A program made the position numbers and the translations under genes. The notes under the pieces were generated by a model that saw only the letters and a program-made list of their open reading frames with translations, did no database searches and was not told where the DNA came from. DNA of 64,000 nt. It comes from Methanoregula sp. GTDB taxonomy: Archaea; Halobacteriota; Methanomicrobia; Methanomicrobiales; Methanospirillaceae. Each line of letters begins with the position of its first letter. Position 1 is the first letter of the stretch. The stretch lies in contig NZ_JALOCH010000005.1 in NCBI RefSeq assembly GCF_023227875.1, positions 152,853 through 216,852 of the forward strand, in the 5' to 3' direction. Below are positions 51,450-60,612 of the stretch, one piece after another.

Positions 51450-52085
51450 TCAGTTCGTCCCCGTACGCTGGGGGAAGTTAACGATTTTGATCGCTTCATC
51501 GGCTTCCTTTGATCGCCCCAGGTTCCGCAGGGTAATCGCCTTGTTGTACCAGACAAAGGAATTGATCGGGTTGAGACCGATTGCCTTCTCAAAATAGGCA
51601 AGGGCTTCCTCGTTCTTACCCAGTTCCCGCAGGGCAATCCCTTTGGACGTCATCGCCCGGATATTCTTCGGGCTTGTTTCAAGGATGGTATCAAAACAGC
51701 GGATCGCCTCCTCATATCTCCCCAGTTCATTCAGGGAGTATCCCTTGTTGGCAATGGCGAAGGTATACTCCGGGTCGATCGAAAGAGCCCGTTCAAAACA
51801 CTTTATTGATTCCTCGTACCGTCGGATCTTGCGGAGCGTGTACCCCTTCTCGAACCAGACCGTGATCAGGTTCGGGTTGATGACAATCGCCTTGTCATAA
51901 CAGGCTATCGCATCCTCGTGCCTGCCAAGGTAATAGTAGATCTTGCCTTTATTCTCGAGTGCCACCGTATTGTTCCTGTTGATTTCCAGGACCTGGTCAT
52001 AGAGGGAGATCGCCTCGTCATAGCGCCCTACCTTCATGAGGTGATGCGCTTTTTCAAGCAGTGCCGGTACGTCCATACCACTCAT
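51450..52085 (-). CDS. Tetratricopeptide-repeat protein
   Basis: A 211-residue protein made almost wholly of TPR units, about five and a half. Each has the pattern A-x-x-x-x-G-x-x-x-x-A-I-x-x-[YF]-x-x-A-[LI]-x-x-[ND]-P, for example GRYDEAISLYDQVLEINRN and GRHEDAIACYDKAIVINPN. Such proteins hold other proteins together. The start is uncertain: GTG 52097, ATG 52085 and ATG 52076 are all possible. No signal peptide. Confidence 0.88.
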   Translation of the reverse strand: MSGMDVPALLEKAHHLMKVGRYDEAISLYDQVLEINRNNTVALENKGKIYYYLGRHEDAIACYDKAIVINPNLITVWFEKGYTLRKIRRYEESIKCFERALSIDPEYTFAIANKGYSLNELGRYEEAIRCFDTILETSPKNIRAMTSKGIALRELGKNEEALAYFEKAIGLNPINSFVWYNKAITLRNLGRSKEADEAIKIVNFPQRTGTN

Positions 52086-52206
52086 ATTACCATTCACATA
52101 AGGGTTGATAATACCTTGCTGCTTCGTGCGGGAGACCTTTCAATCACATCGCAGATCGGAAAAAAGGAGCCTGCCGGAATATTCCCGGTAAAAAATGAAA
52201 ATTGGA

Positions 52207-52869
52207 TTACCGTCTTCGGGACAGGAGGAAAATACAGCCAGCGACGATCAGTCCCGTGAGTGCTGCGAACGGAAGCACAACAGATTTCGGTGTGGGTGTG
52301 CTCGTTGGTTCGGGAGTTGTTACCGTCGTATCCGGTACGATTGTTGTCGGGGGCAGGGTGGGAGGCACCGTGGTGATGGGGGTCGTCATGGGGGTATCAT
52401 CATACGCCAGGTTCATGGTGTATTTCGTGCCAATGCTGACCCGGTTTTTTGACAGGCTGCCATCCTTGAGATACACGCTCAGGGTCTGGTAACTGTGGCC
52501 GGTGAGGTCTGACTTGTCGACCGGGGCGTTGACCGCGTATACGGTGAAGGTCCCGGGATCGATCTCATTGTCAATCCGGGACGTATCCCATTTGAACGAC
52601 CACTGCTGGTTGCTGTCAACGTCAACCATACTAAATTTTCCCTGGTCGGCCCGTTGTGATGTGTCCGTCAGGGTCACACCATTCTCGGGCAGGCCGGGGC
52701 CCGTCATGAACAGATAGATCTGGTCGCTGTTATAGGATTCCCCGTGCAGGGCGATAGTCTCGCCAAGATATCCTTCGTAATCCGTGCTGTAACCATAGCC
52801 GGACACGGCAGCCACCAGCACACCGGCACACAGGCAGACGATGAACGTAACGGAACGGAAATGATTCAC
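52207..52869 (-). CDS. C-terminally anchored surface protein
   Basis: A 220-residue exported protein. A GTG at 52869 starts a signal peptide (VTFIVCLCAGVLVAAVSG). A beta-rich domain of about 120 residues (GETIALHGESYNSDQIYLFM to TLSVYLKDGSL) follows, then a Thr/Pro linker, TPKSVVLP, a hydrophobic helix and LLSRRR. The frame is open much further upstream, but only the GTG puts a signal peptide at the N-terminus. Same design as the other surface proteins here; function unknown. Confidence 0.72.
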   Translation of the reverse strand: MNHFRSVTFIVCLCAGVLVAAVSGYGYSTDYEGYLGETIALHGESYNSDQIYLFMTGPGLPENGVTLTDTSQRADQGKFSMVDVDSNQQWSFKWDTSRIDNEIDPGTFTVYAVNAPVDKSDLTGHSYQTLSVYLKDGSLSKNRVSIGTKYTMNLAYDDTPMTTPITTVPPTLPPTTIVPDTTVTTPEPTSTPTPKSVVLPFAALTGLIVAGCIFLLSRRR

Positions 52870-53014
52870 AAAGTTGCATGAAAAGTATGCCAAAGGTATC
52901 ACTGGATAAGAGTAAACTGCCGGCAGGTTTATAGATTTGCGAGAATGTGACGACAGCCGCCACGAGGAGATAAAGATGGAAGGAATAAAAGAGGAAAATT
53001 GCGAGTCTGCCGTA

Positions 53015-53470
53015 TCAGTACAAGCGGTAAATGAAGTAACCGTCCTGGAAATGCTCGGTCTGATCATAATCGGCAAGGAGGTTCTTCCGGTTCCCGTAGG
53101 AGAGCATCTTCTTTTTGAGTTCTTCCATGCCGGTGGTGTTGTAGATGAGAGCCTTGAGCTCATCGTTCACCCGGCGGATCTCCGGGGTCTTCATCTTCCC
53201 GATGACGTCCGAGGGATAGGCATCGATGTCAAAATAGGCAAAGAGCGTCTCAAGGCAGATCAGCCAGAGTTTTTCCGGCACGGCGTGTTCTGCGGCGATG
53301 GTTGCTTCGGCGTCGTTGAGGATGAGATATGCCTCATCGTTCCCATTGAAAAATGCCTTGAAACTATACAGGGTCCCCTTTGATTCCTTGAGGGTTTCCG
53401 GATCAACGTGGAGAAATACCGCCAGAGCCTGCCGCTTTTGATAGAGTGTGGGATCCTGTATGTCTTGCAT
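53015..53470 (-). CDS. Hypothetical protein
   Basis: A 151-residue soluble protein, mostly helical, beginning MQDIQDPTLYQKRQALAVFL. Distinctive parts are YSFKAFFNGNDEAYLILND, IDAYPSDVIGKMKTPEIRRV and the Tyr-rich end FQDGYFIYRLY. I do not recognise a family. It stands alone, with 145 bp to the surface protein gene downstream. Base and codon use look like the neighbours, which supports a real gene. Confidence 0.68.
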   Translation of the reverse strand: MQDIQDPTLYQKRQALAVFLHVDPETLKESKGTLYSFKAFFNGNDEAYLILNDAEATIAAEHAVPEKLWLICLETLFAYFDIDAYPSDVIGKMKTPEIRRVNDELKALIYNTTGMEELKKKMLSYGNRKNLLADYDQTEHFQDGYFIYRLY

Positions 53471-53653
53471 CCAATTGCCCCCGGTACACTATTGCCGGTG
53501 ACGCCGTCCTGTGTTTACTATGAAGGATGGATGTTTAAGATTATAAGTTCGTGCGTTTTCCCGGGCAGATACCCGATGTGCAGGAGTTGAGGACCATTGG
53601 GAAGTCACGATGCCCATTGGGAGAAAAAATGGATGTGTGGAAAGATATGTGTG

Positions 53654-54259
53654 TCAGACATTGAGGGGTTCGAATCCCTGTTTGAAGACCTTCCCGAATT
53701 GTACGCGGATTTTCGGATCGAGCGCACAGACCGGGCAGACATAGTCCTCCGGAAGATCCTCGAATTTCGTGCCGGGTTTGATACCCCGGTGAGGCTCCCC
53801 GCGTTTTTCGTCATATACGTAACTGCACATGGAACAGAGATAGCGGGTGGGCCTCCATGCATCAAAGCCCCACTTCCCGATCCTGCCTTTTCCCTGCATA
53901 CCGCAGACCGGGCAGACATAGTCCTCCGGAAGGTCATCGAATGCCGTCCCTTCAGGGATACCGTTGTGCGGCTCCCCGCGGAGAGGGGAATAGATGTAGC
54001 CGCAGAGTTTACAGCGGTACCGGGTCATATCCTTTGAGGCTTTTTTCCCTGCCGGTTTTTTTGCGGATCTCTTCGGAGTGACCTTTACAGCTTTCTTCAC
54101 TCCCGCTTTCTTCTTTACCGGAGGGGCAACCGTTCTTGCCGCAGGTTTCCTGGCGGCGGCCGGCTTTTTCTTCGCCAGTACAACGGGTTTCTTCTTTGCA
54201 GCAGGCTTTGAGACCTTCTTTACGCCTTTTTCAGGTATTGATTTTACAGCCTTTGCCAT
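53654..54259 (-). CDS. Double rubredoxin-like protein with histone-H1-like basic tail
   Basis: A 201-residue protein. The first 75 or so residues are K/A/P-rich (KKPAAARKPAARTV), like a histone H1 tail. Then come two rubredoxin-type domains: YRCKLCGYIYSPLRGEP with YVCPVCGMQG, and YLCSMCSYVYDEKRGEP with YVCPVCALDP. Each has two CxxC pairs that bind one iron. The second domain has a Ser in place of the Gly after the second Cys. GGGTGAT precedes ATG 54259. It could carry electrons in oxidative-stress defence; the basic tail suggests nucleic-acid or acidic-partner binding. Confidence 0.85.
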   Translation of the reverse strand: MAKAVKSIPEKGVKKVSKPAAKKKPVVLAKKKPAAARKPAARTVAPPVKKKAGVKKAVKVTPKRSAKKPAGKKASKDMTRYRCKLCGYIYSPLRGEPHNGIPEGTAFDDLPEDYVCPVCGMQGKGRIGKWGFDAWRPTRYLCSMCSYVYDEKRGEPHRGIKPGTKFEDLPEDYVCPVCALDPKIRVQFGKVFKQGFEPLNV

Positions 54260-54444
54260 ATACGCATCACCCATGCGGCCTCTCCTGCGCATGAAAGAGA
54301 AGAGAATCCGCCTTACTGGAACATGGAGGGTGGTGGCAATTATATATTTGGATAGTGCAGACGCGGGGCTTTTTGTTCCCTGACGATCAGGCAGGCGTCT
54401 TCACATTTATACAAGCACTGCATATACTCCTGATCAGGATCATC

Positions 54445-55035
54445 ATGGACCTCCTCCCCGGCATCATCTATTCGTTTGCCACCCTGTTCATCATCCTTGA
54501 CCCCCTCCTTTCCATACCGATATTTGCGGCGATGACCAAGGGACAGTCACCGGCGGAGATCCACAAGCAGGCGTTCATCGCCGTTGCCGTGGCCGGCAGC
54601 CTGATGTACCTGTTCCTGGTCTTCAACAAGCTGATCTTCGACATCCTCGGGCTCAATATTCCCAGTTTCCAGATCGCCGGCGGTGTCCTGCTCTTCATTC
54701 TCGGTATCCAGGAAGCGCTGGGCATCGAACTGGGTCACTCCAAGGGGCATGCCAAAACCGCCGCGGGCGTTGTGATCGGAACCCCCCTCCTCTGTGGGCC
54801 GGGGGCCATCACCACGGTGATGCTCCTTTCAAAGGATTACGGGCTCCTCATCCCGTTTGTCGCGATCACCCTTTCGCTCCTTGCCACCTGGGTCATCCTG
54901 TATTATTCAGAATTTATCCAGCGGGTTCTTGGGGATGTTGTCACCGATATCATGGGAAAAATGCTCGGTATGCTCCTTGCCGCCATTGCAGTTAACCTCA
55001 TTGTCTCCGGCGTACTGACAATCGTTGTCGGATAA
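54445..55035 (+). CDS. MarC family integral membrane protein
   Basis: A 196-residue membrane protein with six helices and the MarC-family patterns LFIILDPLLSIPIF near the start and GTPLLCGPGAIT in the middle. The family was once linked to antibiotic resistance, but its role is unclear; it is probably a transporter. ATG 54445 is preferred; the frame opens at 54355. Divergent from the rubredoxin-like gene. Confidence 0.88.
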   Translation: MDLLPGIIYSFATLFIILDPLLSIPIFAAMTKGQSPAEIHKQAFIAVAVAGSLMYLFLVFNKLIFDILGLNIPSFQIAGGVLLFILGIQEALGIELGHSKGHAKTAAGVVIGTPLLCGPGAITTVMLLSKDYGLLIPFVAITLSLLATWVILYYSEFIQRVLGDVVTDIMGKMLGMLLAAIAVNLIVSGVLTIVVG

Positions 55036-55069
55036 GTTCCGGATAGATATTTGTTTTTATCCGGGGGAT

Positions 55070-55963
55070 TTACAAGTCCCGCTTCATCGCATAGACTTCC
55101 ACCATATGGTGCGGGTGGTACCGCAGTTTTGCCTCGCGGAGCCCGGCAACGCCGAGATCGCTCTCCCGGTTGATATAGGTAAACTTCTTTGCAAGGCGAA
55201 GGGCAGTCTCATTGTTGATCGCCTTGTATATCCCCTCGCAGTCGGGCAGGCCTTTCTCGAAATGCACGAGCGCGGTATCGTTGGTCATGGGTTCATAGAG
55301 GGCGATGGCGCCGACCTTGGAGAAGACCCTGATGACCAGTCCTTCCAGCGGGAGTTCGTTGAAGTGGTCGATGGCAAAAAAGACGGCGTCCTTCTCATGG
55401 GCAAGGACCGGGTCGCCTTCGCACCCTTTCCACTCGCACCATTCGATGAGGAACCGTTTCACTTCCTCCCAGTTCTCCTTTGAGATCGGTTCGACAACAT
55501 TGATACAGTTTTTCCGGAACTTGTTGAGCTGGCGACGGATCGTCAGATAATTTTTTCCGGGGAGTTCTGCAAGATCCGCTGCCTGGTAGACATATTCAAA
55601 GTGGTTGCGGTCGGGTATCAGGTTGATGCCCGGGCAGACCTCCCGCATCCATACGGCAGTCTCCGTGTCAATCACGACAATCGGTTCATTGTCGCTGACA
55701 TCGGAGGCCAGCCGGATCAGGGAACGGAGGAGTGCAGGATTGCGGGGACCGATCGGGGGGCGGAACCGTGTTATGCTGCCAATGGTGCTGGCGATAATGA
55801 TATTTTTTTCAACGTACGCGTAGGTGTAATGGGCAAAATGGTTCCAGCAGACCATGTTGGTGAAGGTATTGTCTGAATGCACCTGCGGGTAATGCGCATA
55901 GTGGTTCTCAAAAAATGCCCGGTCCAAGAGAGTAACGGGCTTGAAATCTTCTGGTCTCAGCAT
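55070..55963 (-). CDS. DUF2156 / phosphatidylglycerol lysyltransferase-like domain protein
   Basis: A 297-residue protein of the DUF2156 family, which has a double GNAT-like fold related to the C-terminal domain of lysyl-phosphatidylglycerol synthases. It has FRPPIGPRNP, YVYQAADLAELPGKNYLTIR and HFEKGLPDCEGIYKAINNE, FINRE-type YINRESDLGVAGLREAKLRY. No membrane helices, so it would be a soluble aminoacyl- or acyltransferase. It overlaps the GNAT gene before it by 7 bp, so the two acyltransferases are co-expressed. Confidence 0.87.
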   Translation of the reverse strand: MLRPEDFKPVTLLDRAFFENHYAHYPQVHSDNTFTNMVCWNHFAHYTYAYVEKNIIIASTIGSITRFRPPIGPRNPALLRSLIRLASDVSDNEPIVVIDTETAVWMREVCPGINLIPDRNHFEYVYQAADLAELPGKNYLTIRRQLNKFRKNCINVVEPISKENWEEVKRFLIEWCEWKGCEGDPVLAHEKDAVFFAIDHFNELPLEGLVIRVFSKVGAIALYEPMTNDTALVHFEKGLPDCEGIYKAINNETALRLAKKFTYINRESDLGVAGLREAKLRYHPHHMVEVYAMKRDL

Positions 55964-56385
55964 GGCCGATCACTCGTCCACAACAGCGGGATGTGTCCCT
56001 TCATGGGCTGGAATCCTAAAGGCTGGTAAAAGGATTCTGTACCCGGTTCCGCAATCAGGCCGATCCACGAGATGCCGGCACGGGTGCAATGCCCAACAAG
56101 GGCGGTAACGATCTCTTTTCCGATCCCTTGCTTCCGGTACTCCGGGAGGACGACAAGGTCCTGGATATAGCCATCCGAGATGCCGTCTGAAAGGACCCGT
56201 CCCATGCCAATGGCGTGTCCTGTTTTTATATCAATGGCAACGGCAAATGCAAAACTCCCCCGGATCAGGTCGTGAAGGGAACCGGGATCATATCCGTCCT
56301 TCCACCACCCTCCCGCACGATAGAGATGCACGATCTCTTCCTGGTCCCATGCATCCACAATCCGGATGACCACCGTGCCTTCCAT
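55957..56385 (-). CDS. GNAT family N-acetyltransferase
   Basis: A 142-residue acetyltransferase. The acetyl-CoA site is VVLPEYRKQGIGKEIV (R/Q-x-x-G-x-G/A), with IQDLVVLPEYR before it and FYQPLGFQPM near the end. Substrate unknown. ATG 56385 is preferred over GTG 56394 because AAGGTGTGA lies at a suitable distance. Its end overlaps the start of the DUF2156 gene by 7 bp. Confidence 0.88.
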   Translation of the reverse strand: MEGTVVIRIVDAWDQEEIVHLYRAGGWWKDGYDPGSLHDLIRGSFAFAVAIDIKTGHAIGMGRVLSDGISDGYIQDLVVLPEYRKQGIGKEIVTALVGHCTRAGISWIGLIAEPGTESFYQPLGFQPMKGHIPLLWTSDRPC

Positions 56386-56499
56386 CGCAGTCACACCTTT
56401 TTGTTAATAGTTACATGGGTTCTGAAGAAAAATTCTCTGTATGTGCCATTCTCCGGAGAATGCAATTTGTTAAAACAGGATACGTATCGGAATGAACAT

Positions 56500-57045
56500 T
56501 CACGGGTTGTGCCTGTTTTGTTTCAGCCGGGCAATGGACGTATCGATGATTGCACCCAACCCTTCAACATCCCAGTGTTCAGAGTTCAGGATGATATGAT
56601 ACCGGGAAAGATCGTTAATGTCAATATTATAGTAGGAACGGTAACGGTCCGCTTCGCACTGCTCGCGCTCCAGCGTCAGGTTCTTTGCCGTCTCTTCATC
56701 GGCCACCTGGTCGCGGAAGACGATCCGCTTGATCCGGCAGCCGATGGGTGCGTACAACCAGATCTTGAGATCCGCATTGTCCACCATCCAGCCGGAGAGC
56801 CTGCCTTCCACGATGATGTCGTCATGTTCCTGCGCGATATCTTTCTGGCGGGCATCGATCATCTTGTCATAGGTCGGATCCTGCCGTGCAAGTTCGCCAA
56901 ACCGGGCCAGCTCCATGTTGTGCTCTTTTGCCAGCTGGCGGAAGACCTCCCCGGCAGATATCAGGGAAAAACCGTGGCGCTCCGCGAGGTACCGTGAGAG
57001 TGAGGTTGTCCCGCTCCCGGGCAACCCGCTCACGGTGATCCGCAT
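56500..57045 (-). CDS. cmk: Archaeal cytidylate kinase
   Basis: A 181-residue (d)CMP kinase. Walker A motif is VSGLPGSGTTSLSRYL; then SAGEVFRQLA, IIVEGRLSGWMV and RIVFRDQVADEETAKN. It makes CDP from CMP for nucleotide synthesis. It is the last gene of the ribosomal/secY operon. ATG 57045 overlaps the stop of the DUF106 gene by one base. Confidence 0.93.
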   Translation of the reverse strand: MRITVSGLPGSGTTSLSRYLAERHGFSLISAGEVFRQLAKEHNMELARFGELARQDPTYDKMIDARQKDIAQEHDDIIVEGRLSGWMVDNADLKIWLYAPIGCRIKRIVFRDQVADEETAKNLTLEREQCEADRYRSYYNIDINDLSRYHIILNSEHWDVEGLGAIIDTSIARLKQNRHNP

Positions 57046-57656
57046 CAGAGTCCCCCGATATTGAGGGCCTTGCGGATGATCTGGGAGAGCGTAATAGAAC
57101 AGATCATGTACCAGAAGATCCATGCCGGGATGACCCAGATGACCGCATCGCTGAGACTGTGGGTGCCGAGATATGGCATGGTGATAGTCGTGGTTGTCTG
57201 GGCCAGCCGGTACAGGAGCCAGAAGAAGATCGGGACGGAAAGGACGAGGATATAGGTCATGGGCTTGAACTGCTGCTGGGACATTTCGAGCTGTTCCTTC
57301 ATGACCCGGTCTTTTTTTGCTTCCAGTTTCTTGATCTTCTTCTCGTCCTGGGAGAGCTGGGCCTCACGGAACTCTGCCTGGAACTCTTTCATCCGCTCCT
57401 GTGAATTTGTCATCTTCTCGTAATCGATCGTGTATTTCTGCACGATTGAGGAGTACAGGCCGGTCAGCGCAGAAAGGATAACGATCAGGATATAGAACGG
57501 TATACCAAACTCCGTGACCAGCGGGGCAAACACAGCGTCTATTGCCTGGCCGACTCCTTCACGCAACCACGGGACGGTATACGCCCACATCATGAGGAAC
57601 ATGAAGCCGAACGTGAACCAGAGGCTGTAGTCGTCCCAGATCTTTTTAAAATTCAT
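57045..57656 (-). CDS. DUF106 (EMC3/TMCO1-like, Oxa1-superfamily) membrane protein
   Basis: A 203-residue membrane protein of the archaeal Oxa1/YidC-like group. Three transmembrane regions (residues about 12-30, 50-70 and 130-195) flank a charged coiled coil (SQERMKEFQAEFREAQLSQ). Such proteins help insert membrane proteins. Its place just after secY and adkA is the conserved archaeal order and supports that job. ATG 57656. Confidence 0.88.
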   Translation of the reverse strand: MNFKKIWDDYSLWFTFGFMFLMMWAYTVPWLREGVGQAIDAVFAPLVTEFGIPFYILIVILSALTGLYSSIVQKYTIDYEKMTNSQERMKEFQAEFREAQLSQDEKKIKKLEAKKDRVMKEQLEMSQQQFKPMTYILVLSVPIFFWLLYRLAQTTTTITMPYLGTHSLSDAVIWVIPAWIFWYMICSITLSQIIRKALNIGGL

Positions 57657-57660
57657 GCGT

Positions 57661-58236
57661 TCACCGGAGGACTTCCGCAAGTTCGGCCGCCGAACGGTCG
57701 AGCAGGAAATCGGCATTTGTGATCATTTTTATGGTGCAGCCGGTGATCATCGCGTATGCCGCGGCGATGGACCGGTTGAACTGCTGGTGTTCCGCGATCG
57801 AGCGGGCTCCTTCCTTGTCCCGTGACCGCGTCTCATCAGTGAGGCGCCGCATGAGGATCTGGTCATCATCAGTTTCGACAAGTACAATGATATCCGGCAT
57901 GATCTCGCGGAGCACCCATTCGGGGAGTCCCGCGAGATAGCCCTTGGGCGTCTTTACCGAGGCGTGCGTATCGATCAGGACATTTCCCGGGATCTTTGCA
58001 ATGGCCTGTGCAGCCCGCTGCTGCAGTCGCTTCTGGACTGCGCGGTCCAGCGTGCGCATCTGGTCCCGGTCCTTAACGACATTATCCGCTTTTGCAACCT
58101 CGAACATGAAGGTGCCGAAATTGATTGACTGGTATTCGACACCCTGCTCCTTGAGGTTTTTCAGTGCTTCATTGACAACCGTTGTCTTGCCGACACCGGG
58201 AACGCCGGTGATGATGACCTTCTTTCCTTCCATCCT
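57661..58236 (-). CDS. adkA: Archaeal adenylate kinase
   Basis: A 191-residue archaeal-type adenylate kinase (AMP + ATP to 2 ADP). Walker A ITGVPGVGKTTVVNEAL, then INFGTFMFEVA, VLIDTHASVKTPKGYLAGLP and ILMRRLTDETRSRD. Typical length. It lies between secY and the DUF106 gene, 4 bp from the latter. Confidence 0.95.
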   Translation of the reverse strand, partial: RMEGKKVIITGVPGVGKTTVVNEALKNLKEQGVEYQSINFGTFMFEVAKADNVVKDRDQMRTLDRAVQKRLQQRAAQAIAKIPGNVLIDTHASVKTPKGYLAGLPEWVLREIMPDIIVLVETDDDQILMRRLTDETRSRDKEGARSIAEHQQFNRSIAAAYAMITGCTIKMITNADFLLDRSAAELAEVLR

Positions 58237-58255
58237 TGTCCCTTTCCTGTAAGAA

Positions 58256-59689
58256 TCACTCTTTTCCAAAGAATGTCCGCATGAACGGGTACATCTCCAT
58301 GATCTGCTGGCTCGCGATCTCTTCGTAGAGCCGGTAAGTGATACTCACCGTCAAGAGCAGACCGGTCCCGCTCACCGATCCGATGACACCAAAGAGGTTT
58401 GCAACGACACTGAGCACACCAATGAAGACGCCACCGATGATGGTTACTCGGGGGATATACCGGTCAAGGTACTTTTCAAGCACCTGCGGATTCCGGCGGT
58501 AGCCAGGGATGGACATACCGGACATCTGGATCTGCCGGGCAACATCCTTACTGTCGAGCCCGGCAGTCTTGATCCAGAAGAGCGCGAAGATCGCACCTCC
58601 GACCACCATGAATGTCATATTGATGCCCAGACGTAAAATTACCTCCCATACCGCGTGCCCGAGATCGGTTGTCCACCACATCCAGTCGGACGGGCCGTTG
58701 ATTGGAGCAAGGAAGTACATGAGACCGTTCTGGGGTGTAGAACCATCGAATGTCCCGAGGATGGTAATCCCGACATTTGAGAGGAACATGCCCATCATCT
58801 GGATGTTTGCCAGGAGCACCATCACGAGGATCATGGGCAGAACGCTTGCGTAGATGAGCTTGACCGGGAAGCGCGCCCGTGCCCCGCGTATCTGGGCGTG
58901 GGCAAGCGGGATCTCGATCCTAGTAGACTCCACATAGACGATGACAAGGAAGATCGCGATGGTGGTTATGAACGCGAGCATATCTGAACTGAAGTACGCG
59001 AGGTAATTTCCACCATCCAGACCGATAGCAACAAGACGCGGGAAGAAACCGACGGGATACTGGTCGGTGATATTGGCCCAGCTGATGAACCCGTTGACGA
59101 GCGCCTGGGATATACCGGCAATGATGAACAGTCCCACACCGGAACCGATACCCCATTTCGTCACTACTTCATCCATGAAGAAGATGAGGACACCACCGAT
59201 ACAGATCTGGAGAAAGATCAGGAGGGATACTGCAAAGAGGTTGCCGCCAAAGAACTGGCTCGCGATGATCGTGTCGGGCTGCATGAACCCACCGACAATA
59301 TTCGGGGCTGCTTCGACAACGATCATGACCATAATAAGCAACTTCTGCAGGCCCATATACATGACCTGCCCGCGCGTCTCGCTCGTGTCGATGCGCAGGA
59401 TATCTGCACCTTTTAAGAGCTGGAGAACGATGGAGGCCGTGACGATCGGCCCGATACCGAGGTGAACGATCGAACCAGTTGCTCCGGCAAGGAGTGCACG
59501 GTAAGCAGCGAGCATATCCGCACTGTCGGGCGCAAGTCCAAACACCGGAATGTTCGTCAGGACAAAATACAGAATTAAAATTCCCACGGTCCAGATCAGT
59601 TTATTCTTGAAGTGAACGTGGCCCTCCGGGCTCTTGACTGCGGGCATCGCAGCGAGCAGGGGTTCCATTCGATCCAGCAGGTCTCCCAT
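58256..59689 (-). CDS. secY: Preprotein translocase subunit SecY
   Basis: A 477-residue SecY with ten helices, the channel for protein export and membrane insertion. Conserved regions: the plug-side GATGSIVHLGIGPIVTASIVL, TKWGIGSGVGLFIIAG, and RGARARFPVKLIYASVLPMI. The last third has QIQMSGMSIPGYRRNPQVLE. GGTGAAACA precedes ATG 59689. It follows the L15 gene, as usual in archaea. Confidence 0.97.
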   Translation of the reverse strand: MGDLLDRMEPLLAAMPAVKSPEGHVHFKNKLIWTVGILILYFVLTNIPVFGLAPDSADMLAAYRALLAGATGSIVHLGIGPIVTASIVLQLLKGADILRIDTSETRGQVMYMGLQKLLIMVMIVVEAAPNIVGGFMQPDTIIASQFFGGNLFAVSLLIFLQICIGGVLIFFMDEVVTKWGIGSGVGLFIIAGISQALVNGFISWANITDQYPVGFFPRLVAIGLDGGNYLAYFSSDMLAFITTIAIFLVIVYVESTRIEIPLAHAQIRGARARFPVKLIYASVLPMILVMVLLANIQMMGMFLSNVGITILGTFDGSTPQNGLMYFLAPINGPSDWMWWTTDLGHAVWEVILRLGINMTFMVVGGAIFALFWIKTAGLDSKDVARQIQMSGMSIPGYRRNPQVLEKYLDRYIPRVTIIGGVFIGVLSVVANLFGVIGSVSGTGLLLTVSITYRLYEEIASQQIMEMYPFMRTFFGKE

Positions 59690-59716
59690 TGTTTCACCAA
59701 AAAAATATGTTGCCTA

Positions 59717-60145
59717 TCAGACAACCTGGGCCTTTCCGCCCATTTTCTCGATCTTTGCCTTTGCGGTCTCTGAGAAGGCCTGTGCGGAGATATTGATCTT
59801 CCGGGTGATCTTACCGGTTCCGAGAACCTTCTCGATTCCCATATCAGCAGTATCGATCACAATCGCATCCCCGTCCTTCTTGGCAATACCCTGTGCAAGG
59901 AGCGAGGGCACGATCTGGTCCAGTGTACCGACATCGATGGTCGTCACTTCAGTCCGGGTCTGGTTACAGAACCCATCCTTACCGAATACCGGTCCACCCA
60001 TTTCCTTATACCACTTGACAAAGTGGTGGGCGTTGATGCCGGCACGTCCCCGGCCGCCACGGTTTCCTGCACCGCGCCGGTTCTTGTGGGTGCCTCCGCC
60101 GCAGGTCCGCGATCCGCGGAATTTTGAACGCTTGTTGGTTGGCAT
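59717..60145 (-). CDS. rpl15: Large-subunit ribosomal protein uL15
   Basis: A 142-residue archaeal L15. Start MPTNKRSKFRGSRTCGGGTH, then a Gly/Arg-rich region that binds 23S rRNA (GAGNRGGRGRAG). ATG 60145 follows GAGGTGAAGAGG. It is five bases after the L30 stop. Confidence 0.96.
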   Translation of the reverse strand: MPTNKRSKFRGSRTCGGGTHKNRRGAGNRGGRGRAGINAHHFVKWYKEMGGPVFGKDGFCNQTRTEVTTIDVGTLDQIVPSLLAQGIAKKDGDAIVIDTADMGIEKVLGTGKITRKINISAQAFSETAKAKIEKMGGKAQVV

Positions 60146-60150
60146 CCTCT

Positions 60151-60612
60151 TCACCTCATCCTGTAAAGGAGACTATTGATCTCCTGACCATAATAGCCAA
60201 GCGATCCACCCTGGGGGAAGGTCCGCTTGGTGGTTTTGTATCCCTTGCGCGGGGGGTGCAGGCGGAGCACGGGCTTAAGGCCCGGCATGTCGCGCAGCTT
60301 CGTCTCGCCGCTGGCAAGTGCCTTTGCAAAGTCTGCAACACCGCCATAGGTCGAGTTGGACTTGATGTACTCGTCCGTGAGCGGGGCATCACCGATGACC
60401 CTGCCGCGGGTCTGCAGGAGGGTCTCAACGGTTGCTGCATCCACTTCCCCGAATGCCACGTAGTCCTTGACTTTCCGGATCATACCGAGGTTTTCAGGAG
60501 TGTCCGGGATCAGCACACAGTGGTTGATGTGATGCAGGCGCAGCATCTTCAAGGTGTCCTTGATGTCCTGGCGGGTCTTCACAACACCGCGGACCTGAAC
60601 GACCGCGTACAT
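60151..60612 (-). CDS. rpl30: Large-subunit ribosomal protein uL30
   Basis: A 153-residue archaeal L30: MYAVVQVRGVVKTRQDIKDT, LRLHHINHCVLIPDTPEN, and the end HPPRKGYKTTKRTFPQGG. The archaeal/eukaryote form is longer than in bacteria. Its start touches the S5 stop. Confidence 0.96.
   Translation of the reverse strand: MYAVVQVRGVVKTRQDIKDTLKMLRLHHINHCVLIPDTPENLGMIRKVKDYVAFGEVDAATVETLLQTRGRVIGDAPLTDEYIKSNSTYGGVADFAKALASGETKLRDMPGLKPVLRLHPPRKGYKTTKRTFPQGGSLGYYGQEINSLLYRMR

Noticed and set aside
53662..53682. GGGGTTCGAATCCCTG, which looks like a tRNA T-arm
   Set aside because: It lies inside the rubredoxin-like gene (its C-terminal codons on the minus strand) and no acceptor, D or anticodon arms can be drawn around it.
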